From Alkalihalobacillus sp. TS-13 (lineage in GTDB: Bacteria > Bacillota > Bacilli > Bacillales > Fictibacillaceae), in assembly GCF_019720915.1 (NCBI RefSeq), contig NZ_JAHKSI010000001.1, positions 558,001-622,000 of the forward strand: 64,000 nt of DNA, in the 5' to 3' direction. Both the position numbers and the translations under genes were made by a program. The notes beneath the pieces are model-generated. The model was given only the letters and a program-made list of their open reading frames with translations, was not told the origin of the DNA and searched no databases. The stretch's first letter is position 1, and every line of letters begins with the position of its first letter. Of the stretch, positions 9,222-18,267 are shown one piece after another.

Positions 9222-9292
9222 TCGAAGATCTTTAAAAAGCTGCGGGGTCTCGCTTAGTTGGCTGTCCCGCAGGAGTCTTGCATATTTTCACT
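9222..9292 (-). repeat. Fragment of R2 with an R3 end
   Basis: TATACTCGAAGATC, a sequence found at the ends of two R3 copies, is followed by a short R2 remnant (CTGCGGGGTCTCGCTTAG, then CCCGCAGGAGTCTTG). It looks like a decayed nested copy. The rest of the 381-bp gap 9047-9427 is AT-rich without a recognisable gene. Confidence 0.6.
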
Positions 9293-9427
9293 TCCCTAAC
9301 CTTTCACTACCTTCCTTTACAACATTCCAATAGCAACAAACAATAAGCCTAAAAAAAAGAAACCCATCCGAAAATGAGTTTTTGTGTACGATCTGCGAGA
9401 ATGTCATAGCATTTTATTCAATTTATC

Positions 9428-10042
9428 TTAGGTACGTTGATAATTAGACATTACTTTGCTGACATAACCTTTCGTTTCGGAAAACGGAGGGATTCCATTA
9501 TAGCGATCGACATTCCCAGGCCCAGCATTATAAGCGGCAAGCGCATTCTGGATATTACCGTCATAGCGATTAAGCATTTGTCTTAAATATTTCGCTCCAC
9601 CCATGATGTTCTCTTCAGGATTATAAGGATTTCTGACACCAAGACCCTCAGCGGTTTTCGGCATCAGCTGCATCAATCCCATCGCACCTGCAGGACTGGT
9701 ACTCAAGGCATTGAAACTCGATTCTTGTTTGATGACAGCTTCAATCAAGTTCGGATCAAGATTGTACTTCGCCGCTGCTTTGTTAATATATGTACGATAC
9801 TGATTGTTGGTTGATATAGTCGGAGTCTTGTCCGTCAGTGGATTCTTCATCATGACTGCCGAATTCAATTCCATTGGTTTCATGTTGTTATCACTTGTAG
9901 CAGTATCAGGTTTAATAAATGACTGGAGAGCTTCCTCAAACATCCTACTCCATGGTGAATCGACAGAAGAAGTTTTCGGTCCAATCTGAAATTGGCTCAG
10001 TGATTGTAGTTCTATTAATGATCGGATCAGTTGACTGTTCAA
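9428..10042 (-). CDS. yjbJ: Lytic transglycosylase, SLT domain (YjbJ-like)
   Basis: Cleaves peptidoglycan glycan strands. The 204-residue protein has a variable N-terminal region and an SLT/goose-lysozyme domain at about residues 95-204, with catalytic Glu in VIKQESSFN, then [19 protein letters not shown] and [12 protein letters not shown], all in the expected order. No clear signal peptide is visible; export by another route is possible. Start is TTG at 10042 after a TAGGGATG site. It follows the B. subtilis yjbK-yjbJ-yjbI order on the same strand. Confidence 0.93.
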   Translation of the reverse strand: MNSQLIRSLIELQSLSQFQIGPKTSSVDSPWSRMFEEALQSFIKPDTATSDNNMKPMELNSAVMMKNPLTDKTPTISTNNQYRTYINKAAAKYNLDPNLIEAVIKQESSFNALSTSPAGAMGLMQLMPKTAEGLGVRNPYNPEENIMGGAKYLRQMLNRYDGNIQNALAAYNAGPGNVDRYNGIPPFSETKGYVSKVMSNYQRT

Positions 10043-10144
10043 ACGTCATCCCTACTTTCATAAACTACCTTCATCATAGCAAACGGCATTCCCATAAACA
10101 ACGAATTTTGACAAAAATTTCATATCACAATCCGTAGATTCGGT

Positions 10145-10723
10145 TCAAACGCGTTTACGATTGAAGAAGCGCTCGATTTTATTCGGCGTGTTTCGTTGTG
10201 GAATGTGGTAGGTTTCAAGAAGGTTGTGGAATTCTTGTTCGCCAGTCTTGCGGTCACCGACTTCGTATTCCAGTTCAAAGTCTTCTGTTCCAAGATAAGT
10301 GGAATGATCAAATACAAGTAAACCGGATTTATATGCTCTTTCAACTCTTGAAGTGACAAGAGACCCTAAGCATTTTAACTTGCTGGATTCGATTCCGAAA
10401 GTGTCTTCAAGTAAATCCAGCATCTCACTTGGATCGACTCTACGACCATTAATCAAGTTCAAGGCAGTTGCTTCTGATAGTACTTCATGCGCTTCAAGCA
10501 GTCCGTCATCTTGAGGTCGTTTCAGAGTGAATGTATAGTTGTTCTTTTTATGACGGATACGGAGAGCACATCCTTTTTCTTTTAACGAAAAATCCTCGGT
10601 ATCAAAATAATGATTCGTTTGCTCGATAAAAGAATCATCCGATATAGAGAAGGCAGCACATAGAGAATTGAATTCTTCTTCAGTAACGAGATTCTTAAGT
10701 TCAATTTCGATTTCTTGTTTCAT
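10145..10723 (-). CDS. yjbK: CYTH-domain protein (YjbK)
   Basis: CYTH/triphosphate tunnel metalloenzyme family protein (192 aa). The N-terminal EIEIELK is the family ExExK signature, and later strands carry ALRIRHK, YTFTLKRP and FELEYEVGD, giving the alternating charged residues that line the tunnel. Members hydrolyse inorganic triphosphate or related substrates; the substrate here is unknown. ATG 10723, nine nt after GAGGTG, begins exactly at the conserved motif and is preferred to the upstream ATG at 10747. The divergent neighbour yjbL and the alarmone synthetase sasB follow the B. subtilis order. Confidence 0.92.
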   Translation of the reverse strand: MKQEIEIELKNLVTEEEFNSLCAAFSISDDSFIEQTNHYFDTEDFSLKEKGCALRIRHKKNNYTFTLKRPQDDGLLEAHEVLSEATALNLINGRRVDPSEMLDLLEDTFGIESSKLKCLGSLVTSRVERAYKSGLLVFDHSTYLGTEDFELEYEVGDRKTGEQEFHNLLETYHIPQRNTPNKIERFFNRKRV

Positions 10724-10892
10724 AATATCGGTCACCTCATATGACATTCATTTCCGTGTCATTATCTCATATGAGGATACGTGCTACAATTTTAATTTGA
10801 GATTTAAAATATGATACACTTAATAAGGAGTTTTAAAAAAGAGGACTGTTTTCGTATGAATTGTAGTTCTACAATTTGGAAATATACTCGCT

Positions 10893-11345
10893 ATCCGCGG
10901 GTTATAGAAAAGCAGAAGCGCCCCGTTTAGTCACGCAGGTCACTGGAGGACTGACGAGGAGGCTCGAACCAAACAAAAACTTGGTTCTGCGTGGGCTAAC
11001 TCATGAGGATGTCAATCAATGTGTTGCCGGCACAGAAAGTTTGAAGTGATCCAAGTACTGGTCGCTGAGCTAGACATCACTTCATGTATGGAGCCCTAGA
11101 TCTGCAAGCCTCATCAGCTCACTGTACAGGATCTCAACACAAAAATGAAATCATTTTCTTGTCTGCGATGGGAATTCTTAGAAGCTCGCCTTATGCTGGC
11201 TTCGACGTTCACCACAAGACCACGGCCTACACTGCATCCTTGTAGTTTTGCACCGAGTAACGGCAGGCGCAGGACGTGGTGGTAATTAGTCGAAGTTCAT
11301 CATTATACTCGAAGATCCTTTAAAAGCTTGCGGAGTCTCGCATAT
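10893..11345 (+). repeat. R3 element nested in a decayed R2 copy
   Basis: About 450 bp filling the gap between yjbK and yjbL. It begins with CCGCGGG and ends with GCTTGCGGAGTCTCG, which are R2 pieces. Inside are blocks shared with 57.0-57.4 kb (GAGGAGGCTCGAACCAAAC, TTGGTTCTGCGTGGGC, GACACATTGATT-like, AGTTTGAAGTGATC) and with 48.7-48.9 kb (GGATCTCAACACAAAAATG, CTTCGACGTTCACCACA, CGCAGGACGTGGTGGT, AGTCGAAG). The last two blocks form a long-range stem. No coding potential is evident. Confidence 0.8.
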
Positions 11346-11425
11346 TTCCTTTTTTAGATAAAAACTTTTAGAAAACAGCTATAAAGTAAAACAAAGCATA
11401 TCGATTTATTTTTAGGAGGACCATT

Positions 11426-11815
11426 ATGACTACGAGATTAGAAGTGACATCAAGTGAGATTTTTGAAGATAGGGTCGAGTTTGGGAGCAATAGCGAAAAC
11501 CTGTCTGGGGATGTTAGCCTGGCACCTTCCGAACAAGTACTCGTAGACTCTGATGCTTTATCTTTCATTTATATATTAGAAACGACGGATAGTTTCATTT
11601 ACGTTTCATTTCCAAAAGAACAATGGAATGCATTGAAAACAGTGATTACAGAAGAGAAGGATGCTTTTCTGAAATTATCTAACCATGAACCTCTAAGTTT
11701 GAAAGGATTAAAATGGGAATTAGAGTATTTGATCGAAAACATTTCTGGAAATGCAAATTACGGTAACGAAATGATGAAAAGTGTTGAGGAGATCTTTCAA
11801 CCGATCAACGGTTGA
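11426..11815 (+). CDS. yjbL: YjbL-like protein of unknown function
   Basis: A 129-residue soluble protein with no motif that I can assign to a function. It begins MTTRLEVTSSEIFEDRVEF and has an amphipathic C-terminal half (WELEYLIENISGN). ATG 11426 follows TAGGAGG closely. Position between yjbK and the alarmone synthetase matches yjbL of B. subtilis, which is the basis of the name. It lies 40 nt upstream of sasB and probably forms an operon with it, the NAD kinase and the RluD-like gene. Confidence 0.75.
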   Translation: MTTRLEVTSSEIFEDRVEFGSNSENLSGDVSLAPSEQVLVDSDALSFIYILETTDSFIYVSFPKEQWNALKTVITEEKDAFLKLSNHEPLSLKGLKWELEYLIENISGNANYGNEMMKSVEEIFQPING

Positions 11816-11855
11816 TTTAGAGAGCTTCCGAAAAAATAGATTCGGTGGTGGTTAG

Positions 11856-12473
11856 ATGGAATGGGATGTATTCTTGAATCCTTACAAACAAGCAGTTGAT
11901 GAATTGAAGGTGAAATTGAAGGGGGTGCGTGAACAATACCTCATTGAGAATAAGCACTCCCCAATCGAGTTTGTCACCGGCAGAGTCAAACCTGTTGCAA
12001 GTATTATAGATAAAACGAAACGGAAAAACATTCCGCTTGATGACATTGATACGGAAATTCAAGATATTGCAGGGATCAGGATCATGTGCCAGTTTGTAGA
12101 TGATATCGAATCAGTCATCAATATGCTGAAGAAGCGTAAAGATCTTGAAGTAATTGAAGAAAGGGACTATGTCAATCATAAAAAGCCAAGCGGATACCGC
12201 TCCTTCCACGTCGTCCTATCCTATCCTGTGCAAACTGTAGGCGGTGAAAAGAAACTCTTAGTGGAGATCCAAATCCGGACACTTGCTATGAATTTTTGGG
12301 CGACAATTGAGCATTCTTTAAATTATAAATATGCAGGTGCGATCCCGACGAATATTGAAGAACGCCTTCAGCGTGCGGCAGAAGCTGCTTTCAGGCTGGA
12401 TGAGGAAATGTCTCTTATAAAAGGTGAAATACAAGAGGCGCAAAAGATTTTCGAGCAAAAAGAACAACGGTGA
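11856..12473 (+). CDS. sasB: Small alarmone synthetase (SasB/RelQ type, YjbM)
   Basis: Single-domain (p)ppGpp synthetase of 205 residues that transfers pyrophosphate from ATP to GDP or GTP. Visible motifs are EFVTGRVKPVASIIDK, DIQDIAGIRIMC, HKKPSGYRSFH, VEIQIRTLAMNFWA and EHSLNYKY, all conserved in the RelA/SpoT synthetase fold. No HD hydrolase, TGS or ACT domains are present. The N-terminal WDVFLNPYKQAV and placement before the NAD kinase mark it as the RelQ/SasB rather than the RelP/SasA type. Likely tetrameric and activated by pppGpp in analogy with RelQ. Confidence 0.95.
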   Translation: MEWDVFLNPYKQAVDELKVKLKGVREQYLIENKHSPIEFVTGRVKPVASIIDKTKRKNIPLDDIDTEIQDIAGIRIMCQFVDDIESVINMLKKRKDLEVIEERDYVNHKKPSGYRSFHVVLSYPVQTVGGEKKLLVEIQIRTLAMNFWATIEHSLNYKYAGAIPTNIEERLQRAAEAAFRLDEEMSLIKGEIQEAQKIFEQKEQR

Positions 12474-12517
12474 TATACATAAAGGGATGAATTTTGAAGG
12501 TAAGGAAGCGATGGCTA

Positions 12518-13312
12518 ATGAATTTTTCGATAATCTCAAAAGGTGACGAGAAATCAGCTAAACTTGAAAAAAGGATTAAATCTTATTTGCAAGATTTTGA
12601 TTTGAAGTGGAATGAGAAAGAACCTGATATCGTCATTTCAATTGGTGGGGATGGCACACTTCTTCATGCGTTCCATCATTACATCGAACGTGTCGATCAG
12701 ACTGCATTTGTCGGTGTACATACAGGACATCTCGGTTTCTATGCCGATTGGACACCGAGCGAAGTGGAAAAACTCGTCATCCATATTGCGAAAACACCTT
12801 TCCAAATCGTTGAATACCCTTTGCTTGAAGTGACTGTCCGTTATTTGGACGATGATAAGGAAAGCCGCTATTTGGCGATGAATGAATGTACAGTAAAAAG
12901 CGTGGAAGGCTCACTGGTCATGAATGTTGAAATCAAAGGTGAAGAATTCGAAACCTTCAGAGGGGATGGGTTGTGCATCTCTACGCCTTCGGGGAGTACT
13001 GCATACAATAAAGCCCTTGGCGGAGCCATCATCCATCCTTCGCTTCCTTCGCTCCAGTTGGCGGAAATGGCTTCGATCAACAACAGAGTGTTCCGAACAG
13101 TCGGCTCTCCGCTCGTTTTACCGCAGCACCATACATGCATGTTGAAACCGGTTAACGATGTTGATTTTCACATAACCATTGACCATCTTTTCTTATTGCA
13201 TGAAAAAGTGAAATCCATCCAGTGCCGGGTAGCCGAAGAAAAAGTAAGATTTGCGCGATTCCGACCATTCCCATTCTGGAAACGTGTACGAGAATCATTC
13301 GTCAAAGAATGA
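12518..13312 (+). CDS. nadK: NAD kinase
   Basis: Phosphorylates NAD to NADP. The protein (264 aa) contains the GGDGT motif ([15 protein letters not shown]), the downstream NE/D element ([12 protein letters not shown]), and the glycine-rich [17 protein letters not shown] that binds NAD. The C-terminus [15 protein letters not shown] is typical of Bacillus PpnK. A TTG at 12494 is possible, but ATG 12518 gives the family N-terminus. It follows sasB by 44 nt and precedes the pseudouridine synthase by 43 nt, as yjbM-yjbN-yjbO in B. subtilis. Confidence 0.97.
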   Translation: MNFSIISKGDEKSAKLEKRIKSYLQDFDLKWNEKEPDIVISIGGDGTLLHAFHHYIERVDQTAFVGVHTGHLGFYADWTPSEVEKLVIHIAKTPFQIVEYPLLEVTVRYLDDDKESRYLAMNECTVKSVEGSLVMNVEIKGEEFETFRGDGLCISTPSGSTAYNKALGGAIIHPSLPSLQLAEMASINNRVFRTVGSPLVLPQHHTCMLKPVNDVDFHITIDHLFLLHEKVKSIQCRVAEEKVRFARFRPFPFWKRVRESFVKE

Positions 13313-13355
13313 ACCTATAGGTAAAATTGTTAACCAATAGAGGAGAAGCTGCTTC

Positions 13356-14255
13356 ATGAAACCATTGCAATTCACGTGGACTGTTGGGAAGGCTTCCAGC
13401 GGTAAATTCCTCAGGGAGTATCTTTTGCAAGAAAAATTCATATCAAGGCAGGCGCTCACTGACATCAAATATGGCGGTGGCGCTCTTTTTGTAAACGATC
13501 AGCCGGTCACTGTCCGTCATCAGCTTCAGGAAAATGATCAGGTAACGGTGTTCTTTCCTCCTGAAGAGGTAAGCGAGTCGATGGAACCAGTTGAAATTCC
13601 GTTGTCGGTCTTATTTGAGGATGAACATTTTCTGGCTGTAGACAAGCCGGCAAACATGCCGACAATTCCTTCTATGTTCAGGAACACGGACTCCCTGGCT
13701 CAAGCTGTCCTTTTCTACTATCAACAAGAAGGGATTTCATCGACGATTCATGCTGTCAATCGGCTTGATCGGGATACGTCCGGTATTGTCATGTTCGCGA
13801 AACATCGCTATGGACATTCCTTATTATCCAGACTGCAAAAAAGCGGAGAGATGAACCGGACCTATCTCGCTCTATGTCATGGTGTTCCAGGGGAAGCAAA
13901 AGGGACGATTGAGAAACCGATCGGGCGACAAGAGGGGAGCATCATCGAACGCTGTGTCAGGGGAGATGGGCAGCAGGCGAAAACGCATTTCGAAGTTTTA
14001 CAGTCTTTTGGCGATCATGCATTGGTGCGTTTGAAACTGGAGACAGGACGGACCCATCAGATACGGGTGCATATGGCTTCCGTCGGACACCCGTTATTAG
14101 GTGATGATCTGTATGGAGGGAATCATGCACTAATTGGAAGGCAGGCGCTTCATAGTCAATCCATGCAATTCTATAACCCATTCTTGGAAAAAATGATAGT
14201 GATTGAAGCTCCGGTCCCCGATGATATGGCAAGGTTGATAGAGAATCAAGCGTGA
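13356..14255 (+). CDS. RluD-family pseudouridine synthase (YjbO)
   Basis: RNA pseudouridine synthase (299 aa). An S4-like N-terminal region (about residues 15-75) precedes the catalytic PseudoU_synth_2 domain with VNRLDRDTSGIVMFAKH, where the Asp after RL is the nucleophile. Later motifs are RTYLALCHG, KTHFEVL and LETGRTHQIRVHMA. The rRNA target cannot be told from sequence. Last gene of the sasB-nadK unit, closed by a strong terminator. Confidence 0.93.
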   Translation: MKPLQFTWTVGKASSGKFLREYLLQEKFISRQALTDIKYGGGALFVNDQPVTVRHQLQENDQVTVFFPPEEVSESMEPVEIPLSVLFEDEHFLAVDKPANMPTIPSMFRNTDSLAQAVLFYYQQEGISSTIHAVNRLDRDTSGIVMFAKHRYGHSLLSRLQKSGEMNRTYLALCHGVPGEAKGTIEKPIGRQEGSIIERCVRGDGQQAKTHFEVLQSFGDHALVRLKLETGRTHQIRVHMASVGHPLLGDDLYGGNHALIGRQALHSQSMQFYNPFLEKMIVIEAPVPDDMARLIENQA

Positions 14256-14309
14256 CAAAAAAGTTTAGGTCTCTTTAACTAACTTGCGTGATTCCGGACT
14301 TTTTAAAAA

Positions 14310-14335
14310 AGGAAGCGAAATCCGCTTCCTTTTTT
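14310..14335 (+). terminator. Terminator after the RluD-like gene
   Basis: GGAAGCG and CGCTTCC form a perfect stem with a short AAATC loop, followed by six T. Confidence 0.85.
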
Positions 14336-14426
14336 ACATTTAAAGAAAATATAAAATACTTTCTTCAATATAAGCGCAACTATGGCTCAGCCTACGCCAA
14401 GGCTTGGCTTTGCCAAGTTTTCTTTA
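14336..14426 (+). repeat. R1 repeat copy
   Basis: Plus-oriented copy starting ACATTTAAAGAAA and ending TTTTCTTTA, with the CTTGGCTTTGCCAAG hairpin. It abuts the terminator of the RluD-like gene. Confidence 0.85.
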
Positions 14427-14491
14427 CGTTGCAGACACCATATTTTACACGAAAAACCCGCTTGAACGAAGTCTGCAAATTAAATACTTTC

Positions 14492-15235
14492 TCAATCAAC
14501 AAACGTTCTGAATTTTTCCGCCACATATGGCATCGAGGATGGTACAGAAATCGTCCGGTCCTCTGGATATCGATAGGCAGTGAGTGCACCACCGAACACA
14601 CATCCAGTGTCGATGTTAATCGTATTTCCGACACGTCTTGGTTCCGGGACCGGAGTATGGCCGTACACGATGATTCGATCACCCTGATAGTTTTGAGCCC
14701 AGTCTCTGCGGACAGGCATCCCATTCTCATGTTTTTCTCCAGTTATATCACCATATAAAACAAAAGTCTTGACCCGTTTATGTGTTTGTCCGATATAATC
14801 CTCCCTGATCCCTGCATGGGCGACAATCAGTTTTTTCTCATCAAGCTGAAGGTAGAGCGGAGCTTCCTCAAACAGGTTCTTGAACATGCTTGAAATCTCT
14901 ACTTTTTCTTTCTGTTCCAAATCCTTGAATTCAGCAACCGTGGTCTCAAGACCATGTCTGATCTGGACATCCCTTCCTTGAAAAAAACGATAAAGCTTAT
15001 CGCAATGATTTCCGGGTGAATAGAGAGCAATGCCTTGTTTTACAAGGTGGAATACGAGTCTGATCACTTTTATCGATTCAGGTCCACGGTCGGTCAAATC
15101 ACCAAGGAAAACAAGCTTACGGTTCTCCTGGTGGTGGTATTCTCCGCGTGTATCCTTTGTATAATCCAATTCTTCGATCAGTCGAATGAGTTCGGTATAG
15201 CAACCATGGATATCTCCGATTACATCAAATTTCAT
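14492..15235 (-). CDS. prpE: Bis(5'-nucleosyl)-tetraphosphatase PrpE
   Basis: Metallophosphatase (247 aa) that cleaves Ap4A symmetrically. It has the calcineurin-like motifs [38 protein letters not shown] and VYGHTP. B. subtilis PrpE also has protein phosphatase activity affecting spore germination. ATG 15235, eight nt after TGGAG, gives [12 protein letters not shown] and is preferred to GTG 15244. Position after the RluD-like gene agrees with yjbP. Confidence 0.95.
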   Translation of the reverse strand: MKFDVIGDIHGCYTELIRLIEELDYTKDTRGEYHHQENRKLVFLGDLTDRGPESIKVIRLVFHLVKQGIALYSPGNHCDKLYRFFQGRDVQIRHGLETTVAEFKDLEQKEKVEISSMFKNLFEEAPLYLQLDEKKLIVAHAGIREDYIGQTHKRVKTFVLYGDITGEKHENGMPVRRDWAQNYQGDRIIVYGHTPVPEPRRVGNTINIDTGCVFGGALTAYRYPEDRTISVPSSMPYVAEKFRTFVD

Positions 15236-15298
15236 ACTTTTCACTCCACATTATCGTCCTGTATCTATTAAGTATATTCTAAAATACCAAATATAAAG

Positions 15299-15324
15299 GA
15301 AAAAAGCACCTTTTGCAGGTGCTC
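15299..15324 (-). terminator. Terminator after the RodA/FtsW-like gene
   Basis: On the minus strand AGCACCT-GCAAA-AGGTGCT is followed by six T, just beyond the stop of the SEDS gene. Confidence 0.8.
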
Positions 15325-15325
15325 T

Positions 15326-16513
15326 TTAATCGAACATAAATTTTCTTGTCCTTGATCGGACGTTAAGGACAAGTCCGATTGCAATCATACTTGCCAATAT
15401 TGAACTTCCGCCATAACTGATGAAAGGTAGGGGGATTCCTGTGATCGGAAGCAGCCCTATGACCATTCCGATATTCTGGAAGACTTGGAATGTGATCATA
15501 CCGATTACACCAGCACATAAATAGCTGCCAAACGGATCATTGCTTTCAAGTGCAGCATGGATGATCCGATAAACCAATAAGAAGAAGAGGGAAATCACGA
15601 AACTTGTTCCCATGAAACCGAATTCTTCACCGATGACAGAAAAAATGAAGTCAGTCTGCGCTTCAGGGAAATAGACATTCCCTTCTCCGAATCCTTTACC
15701 GTATAATTGACCTGATCCGATAGCCAATAACGATTTTACAAGCTGGAAACCAAAGCCCTGTTCAAATTCGTAAGGCTGCAACCAGCCATAAAAACGATTC
15801 AGCTGATACTCATCATGGAGGATATACTCGATTAAAAACTCTGGGTTATACATGTAAATGAGAACGAGACTGGCAACGAAAAGTGTTGAACTAAATATCA
15901 AGAGAAGGATAATTCGCCATCGTATACCAGAAACTAATAAAAGACTTGCTATGATCGCAAAAAATACGAGTGTCGTTCCGAGGTCAGGCTGAAGCATGAC
16001 CAAAATTACTGGCGGAAGAGATATCAAAATGATTTTTCCGAGCAACAAAAAATCTTCCCGCATCGAACGATCCGAATACTTTTCATTATGAAGAGTAATG
16101 GCATTCGCAATTGAAATAATCAAGGCAACTTTCATCAATTCCGATGGTTGAAAAGCGATCCCGCCATACCTATACCAGCTCTGAGCCCCATTGATGTATG
16201 GGACAAGTGCTTCTTTCGTACCCGCATTCGGGTCCACTAAAGGGATGAACACGATTCCAAGTAATAGGAATATTCCAAAACCATATATGTACCACGAAAG
16301 CTTCAAGAACTGATCAAAATCAAGGATCATGACGACTGCAATCGCACCGAAACCAACGGCATACCATACCAACTGCTTTACTACAAAGTTCCCTTCATAT
16401 TGTCCAACTGCACTATATATCGCAATACAACTTGAACAGATTAAAAGAAATAAAATAAAAAGTAAGTTATAATCGATTTGTTGAAAAGGTGTTTCTCTCT
16501 CTTGGTTCGTCAT
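15326..16513 (-). CDS. RodA/FtsW/SpoVE-family (SEDS) protein
   Basis: Polytopic SEDS glycosyltransferase (395 aa), about ten membrane helices, that polymerises lipid II into peptidoglycan. Family landmarks are the first helix (LLFILFLLICSSCIAIYSAV), NGAQSWYR, FQPSELMKVALI, QPDLGT, and near the end GLLPITGIPLPFISYGGSS. The protein could be RodA (elongation) or a paralogue; sequence alone does not separate them, and no bPBP partner is adjacent. It is an addition relative to the B. subtilis yjbP-yjbQ interval. Confidence 0.92.
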   Translation of the reverse strand: MTNQERETPFQQIDYNLLFILFLLICSSCIAIYSAVGQYEGNFVVKQLVWYAVGFGAIAVVMILDFDQFLKLSWYIYGFGIFLLLGIVFIPLVDPNAGTKEALVPYINGAQSWYRYGGIAFQPSELMKVALIISIANAITLHNEKYSDRSMREDFLLLGKIILISLPPVILVMLQPDLGTTLVFFAIIASLLLVSGIRWRIILLLIFSSTLFVASLVLIYMYNPEFLIEYILHDEYQLNRFYGWLQPYEFEQGFGFQLVKSLLAIGSGQLYGKGFGEGNVYFPEAQTDFIFSVIGEEFGFMGTSFVISLFFLLVYRIIHAALESNDPFGSYLCAGVIGMITFQVFQNIGMVIGLLPITGIPLPFISYGGSSILASMIAIGLVLNVRSRTRKFMFD

Positions 16514-16604
16514 TTGCGCTACCTACCTTAAAGAATAACTGGTTCATTGAAATGATAACATCTTTTATAATACCTTTGTTAATTTTTTCTGCTGATTTTT
16601 TAAA

Positions 16605-16633
16605 TTGACATATTTGAAACGCTTTTTTACGAT
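16605..16633 (+). promoter_or_regulatory. Candidate SigA promoter of mgtE
   Basis: TTGACA, a 17-bp spacer and TACGAT, about 265 nt ahead of the mgtE start. The leader would contain an entire R2 repeat. Confidence 0.5.
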
Positions 16634-16676
16634 TAGTTAGTCATGAATAATTCATTGAACTGAAAAACATATGGGT

Positions 16677-16852
16677 TTGTTAAATAATACTGTTGATTTC
16701 TGATTAAGTTTGATTGAACCAAAATTTGCGACACTCCTGCGGGAAGAGCGATCCAGGCACTAGACCCCACAGCTCGGAATGAGCGAGGAGGCTTGCGGAT
16801 CGCCCGCGGAAACGGATCGAATTTAGCAAAAATCAACAATAAAGAATAACAA
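16677..16852 (+). repeat. R2 repeat copy, full length, in the mgtE leader
   Basis: The most complete R2 copy, about 176 bp. Outer arms TTGTTAAATAATACTGTTG and AAATCAACAATAAAGAATAACAA are inverted. The core has CTCCTGCGGGAAGAGCGA, GCGAGGAGGCTTGCGG and CGCCCGCGGAAACG. It occupies most of the 383-bp gap between the SEDS gene and mgtE. No M-box riboswitch was recognised. Confidence 0.8.
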
Positions 16853-16896
16853 ATCCAAACAAATAAATAACCCTGGATGAGAGGGGGACAACAACT

Positions 16897-18249
16897 ATGG
16901 AACAAGAAGAATACTATGAATTCCAATATGTAATCGATGCGTTGAAAAACGATGATATCGATATATTTAGGGAAAATTTCTTAGACATGCACCCTTATGA
17001 TCAAACACGTCTTTTCTCCGTATTGGAAGAAAAGGAAAGGATGCGTCTATATGGGTATCTTTCACCTGAAGAAATGGCAGATATTTTCGAGAAGATCGAT
17101 CTTGAAGATACAAAAGGCTATTTGTTTGAAATGGAGCCTTTCTATGCTGCAAAAATGCTTGGGGATATGTACGCCGATGATGCCGTCGACGTATTGAATG
17201 ATTTAGAAGCTGAGCAGTTGGCTAGTTATTTGACGATCATGGATAATGAGGCTGCTCAGGAGATCAAAGAGCTTCTACATTATGAAGAAAAAACTGCCGG
17301 AAGTATCATGACCACTGAATTTGTGGCGATCCGTGCTAATCAGAGCGTGACTCAGGCGATGGAGATCTTGAGGAAGGAAGCTCCGGATGCGGAAACGATC
17401 TATTATGTGTTTGTGGTGGATGAAAATAAAAAACTGGTCGGTGTCATATCTTTAAGAGACTTGATCATTGCTGAAGAAGATACTCTCGTGAATGAAGTGA
17501 TGAATGAAAGAGTCGTTGCGATTTCTGTAGGGGAAGATCAGGAAGAAGCGGCACGGATGATGAAGGACTATGACTTCCTTGCTTTGCCTGTTGTCGATTT
17601 TCAAAATCATCTTCTTGGGATTATCACAGTCGATGATATTGTCGATGTCATTGATGAAGAAGCATCTGAAGACTACTCGAAATTAGCCGCAGTTTCCGAT
17701 ATGGATTCTGCTGACAGGAGTCCGATGCAAGCAGCAAAGCGAAGACTTCCGTGGCTGATCATCTTATTATTCCTTGGTATGATCACTGCAAGCTTAATCG
17801 GCCAGTTCGAAGAAACGTTGAATCAGGTTGCTATTTTAGCCGTATTCATTCCATTGATTGCTGGAATGGCAGGGAACACAGGTACCCAGGCGTTAGCGGT
17901 AGCCGTAAGGGGGATTGCAACCGGGGATACAGATAAACAGGATGTGCGAAGTCTCATACTAAGGGAAGCAGGAACCGGATTGATCACTGGAGCATCCTGC
18001 GGATCGGTTATCACGATTGTCGTCTATTTATGGCAGAATTCCATTTACTTAGGGTTATTGGTCGGTGCATCGATTTTGCTCACCTTGATTGTCGCTACCT
18101 TAGCGGGAGCTTTGATCCCTTTACTTATGCATAAAATGAAAATTGATCCTGCGGTAGCTTCAGGTCCTTTTATTACAACGATCAATGATATCATCAGCGT
18201 GTTGATCTATTTCGGCCTTGCTACGACATTCATTAATTATTTTACGTAA
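16897..18249 (+). CDS. mgtE: Magnesium transporter MgtE
   Basis: Mg2+ channel of 450 residues. Order: acidic N-domain (residues 1-130), paired CBS domains (about 135-260, with ISLRDLIIAEED and GIITVDDIVDVID), a connecting helix and five C-terminal membrane helices (about 285-450). The pore motif region includes IPLIAGMAGNTGTQALAVAVRG, an MgtE hallmark, and PLLMHKMKIDPAVASGPF follows. The cytosolic domain closes the pore when Mg2+ is plentiful. It lies upstream of the CPA2 antiporter by 18 nt and is likely co-transcribed with it. Confidence 0.97.
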   Translation: MEQEEYYEFQYVIDALKNDDIDIFRENFLDMHPYDQTRLFSVLEEKERMRLYGYLSPEEMADIFEKIDLEDTKGYLFEMEPFYAAKMLGDMYADDAVDVLNDLEAEQLASYLTIMDNEAAQEIKELLHYEEKTAGSIMTTEFVAIRANQSVTQAMEILRKEAPDAETIYYVFVVDENKKLVGVISLRDLIIAEEDTLVNEVMNERVVAISVGEDQEEAARMMKDYDFLALPVVDFQNHLLGIITVDDIVDVIDEEASEDYSKLAAVSDMDSADRSPMQAAKRRLPWLIILLFLGMITASLIGQFEETLNQVAILAVFIPLIAGMAGNTGTQALAVAVRGIATGDTDKQDVRSLILREAGTGLITGASCGSVITIVVYLWQNSIYLGLLVGASILLTLIVATLAGALIPLLMHKMKIDPAVASGPFITTINDIISVLIYFGLATTFINYFT

Positions 18250-18267
18250 ACGAAACAGGAGGAAAGT

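Noticed and set aside
10855-10930. Short reading frame MNCSSTIWKYTRYP... ahead of yjbL
   Set aside because: It is about 24 residues, lacks a convincing distance to a ribosome site and runs into repeat R3.
10893-11345. CRISPR array or rRNA fragment in the repeat-rich gaps
   Set aside because: Repeats are dispersed single copies with internal hairpins, not regularly spaced, and show no rRNA landmarks.
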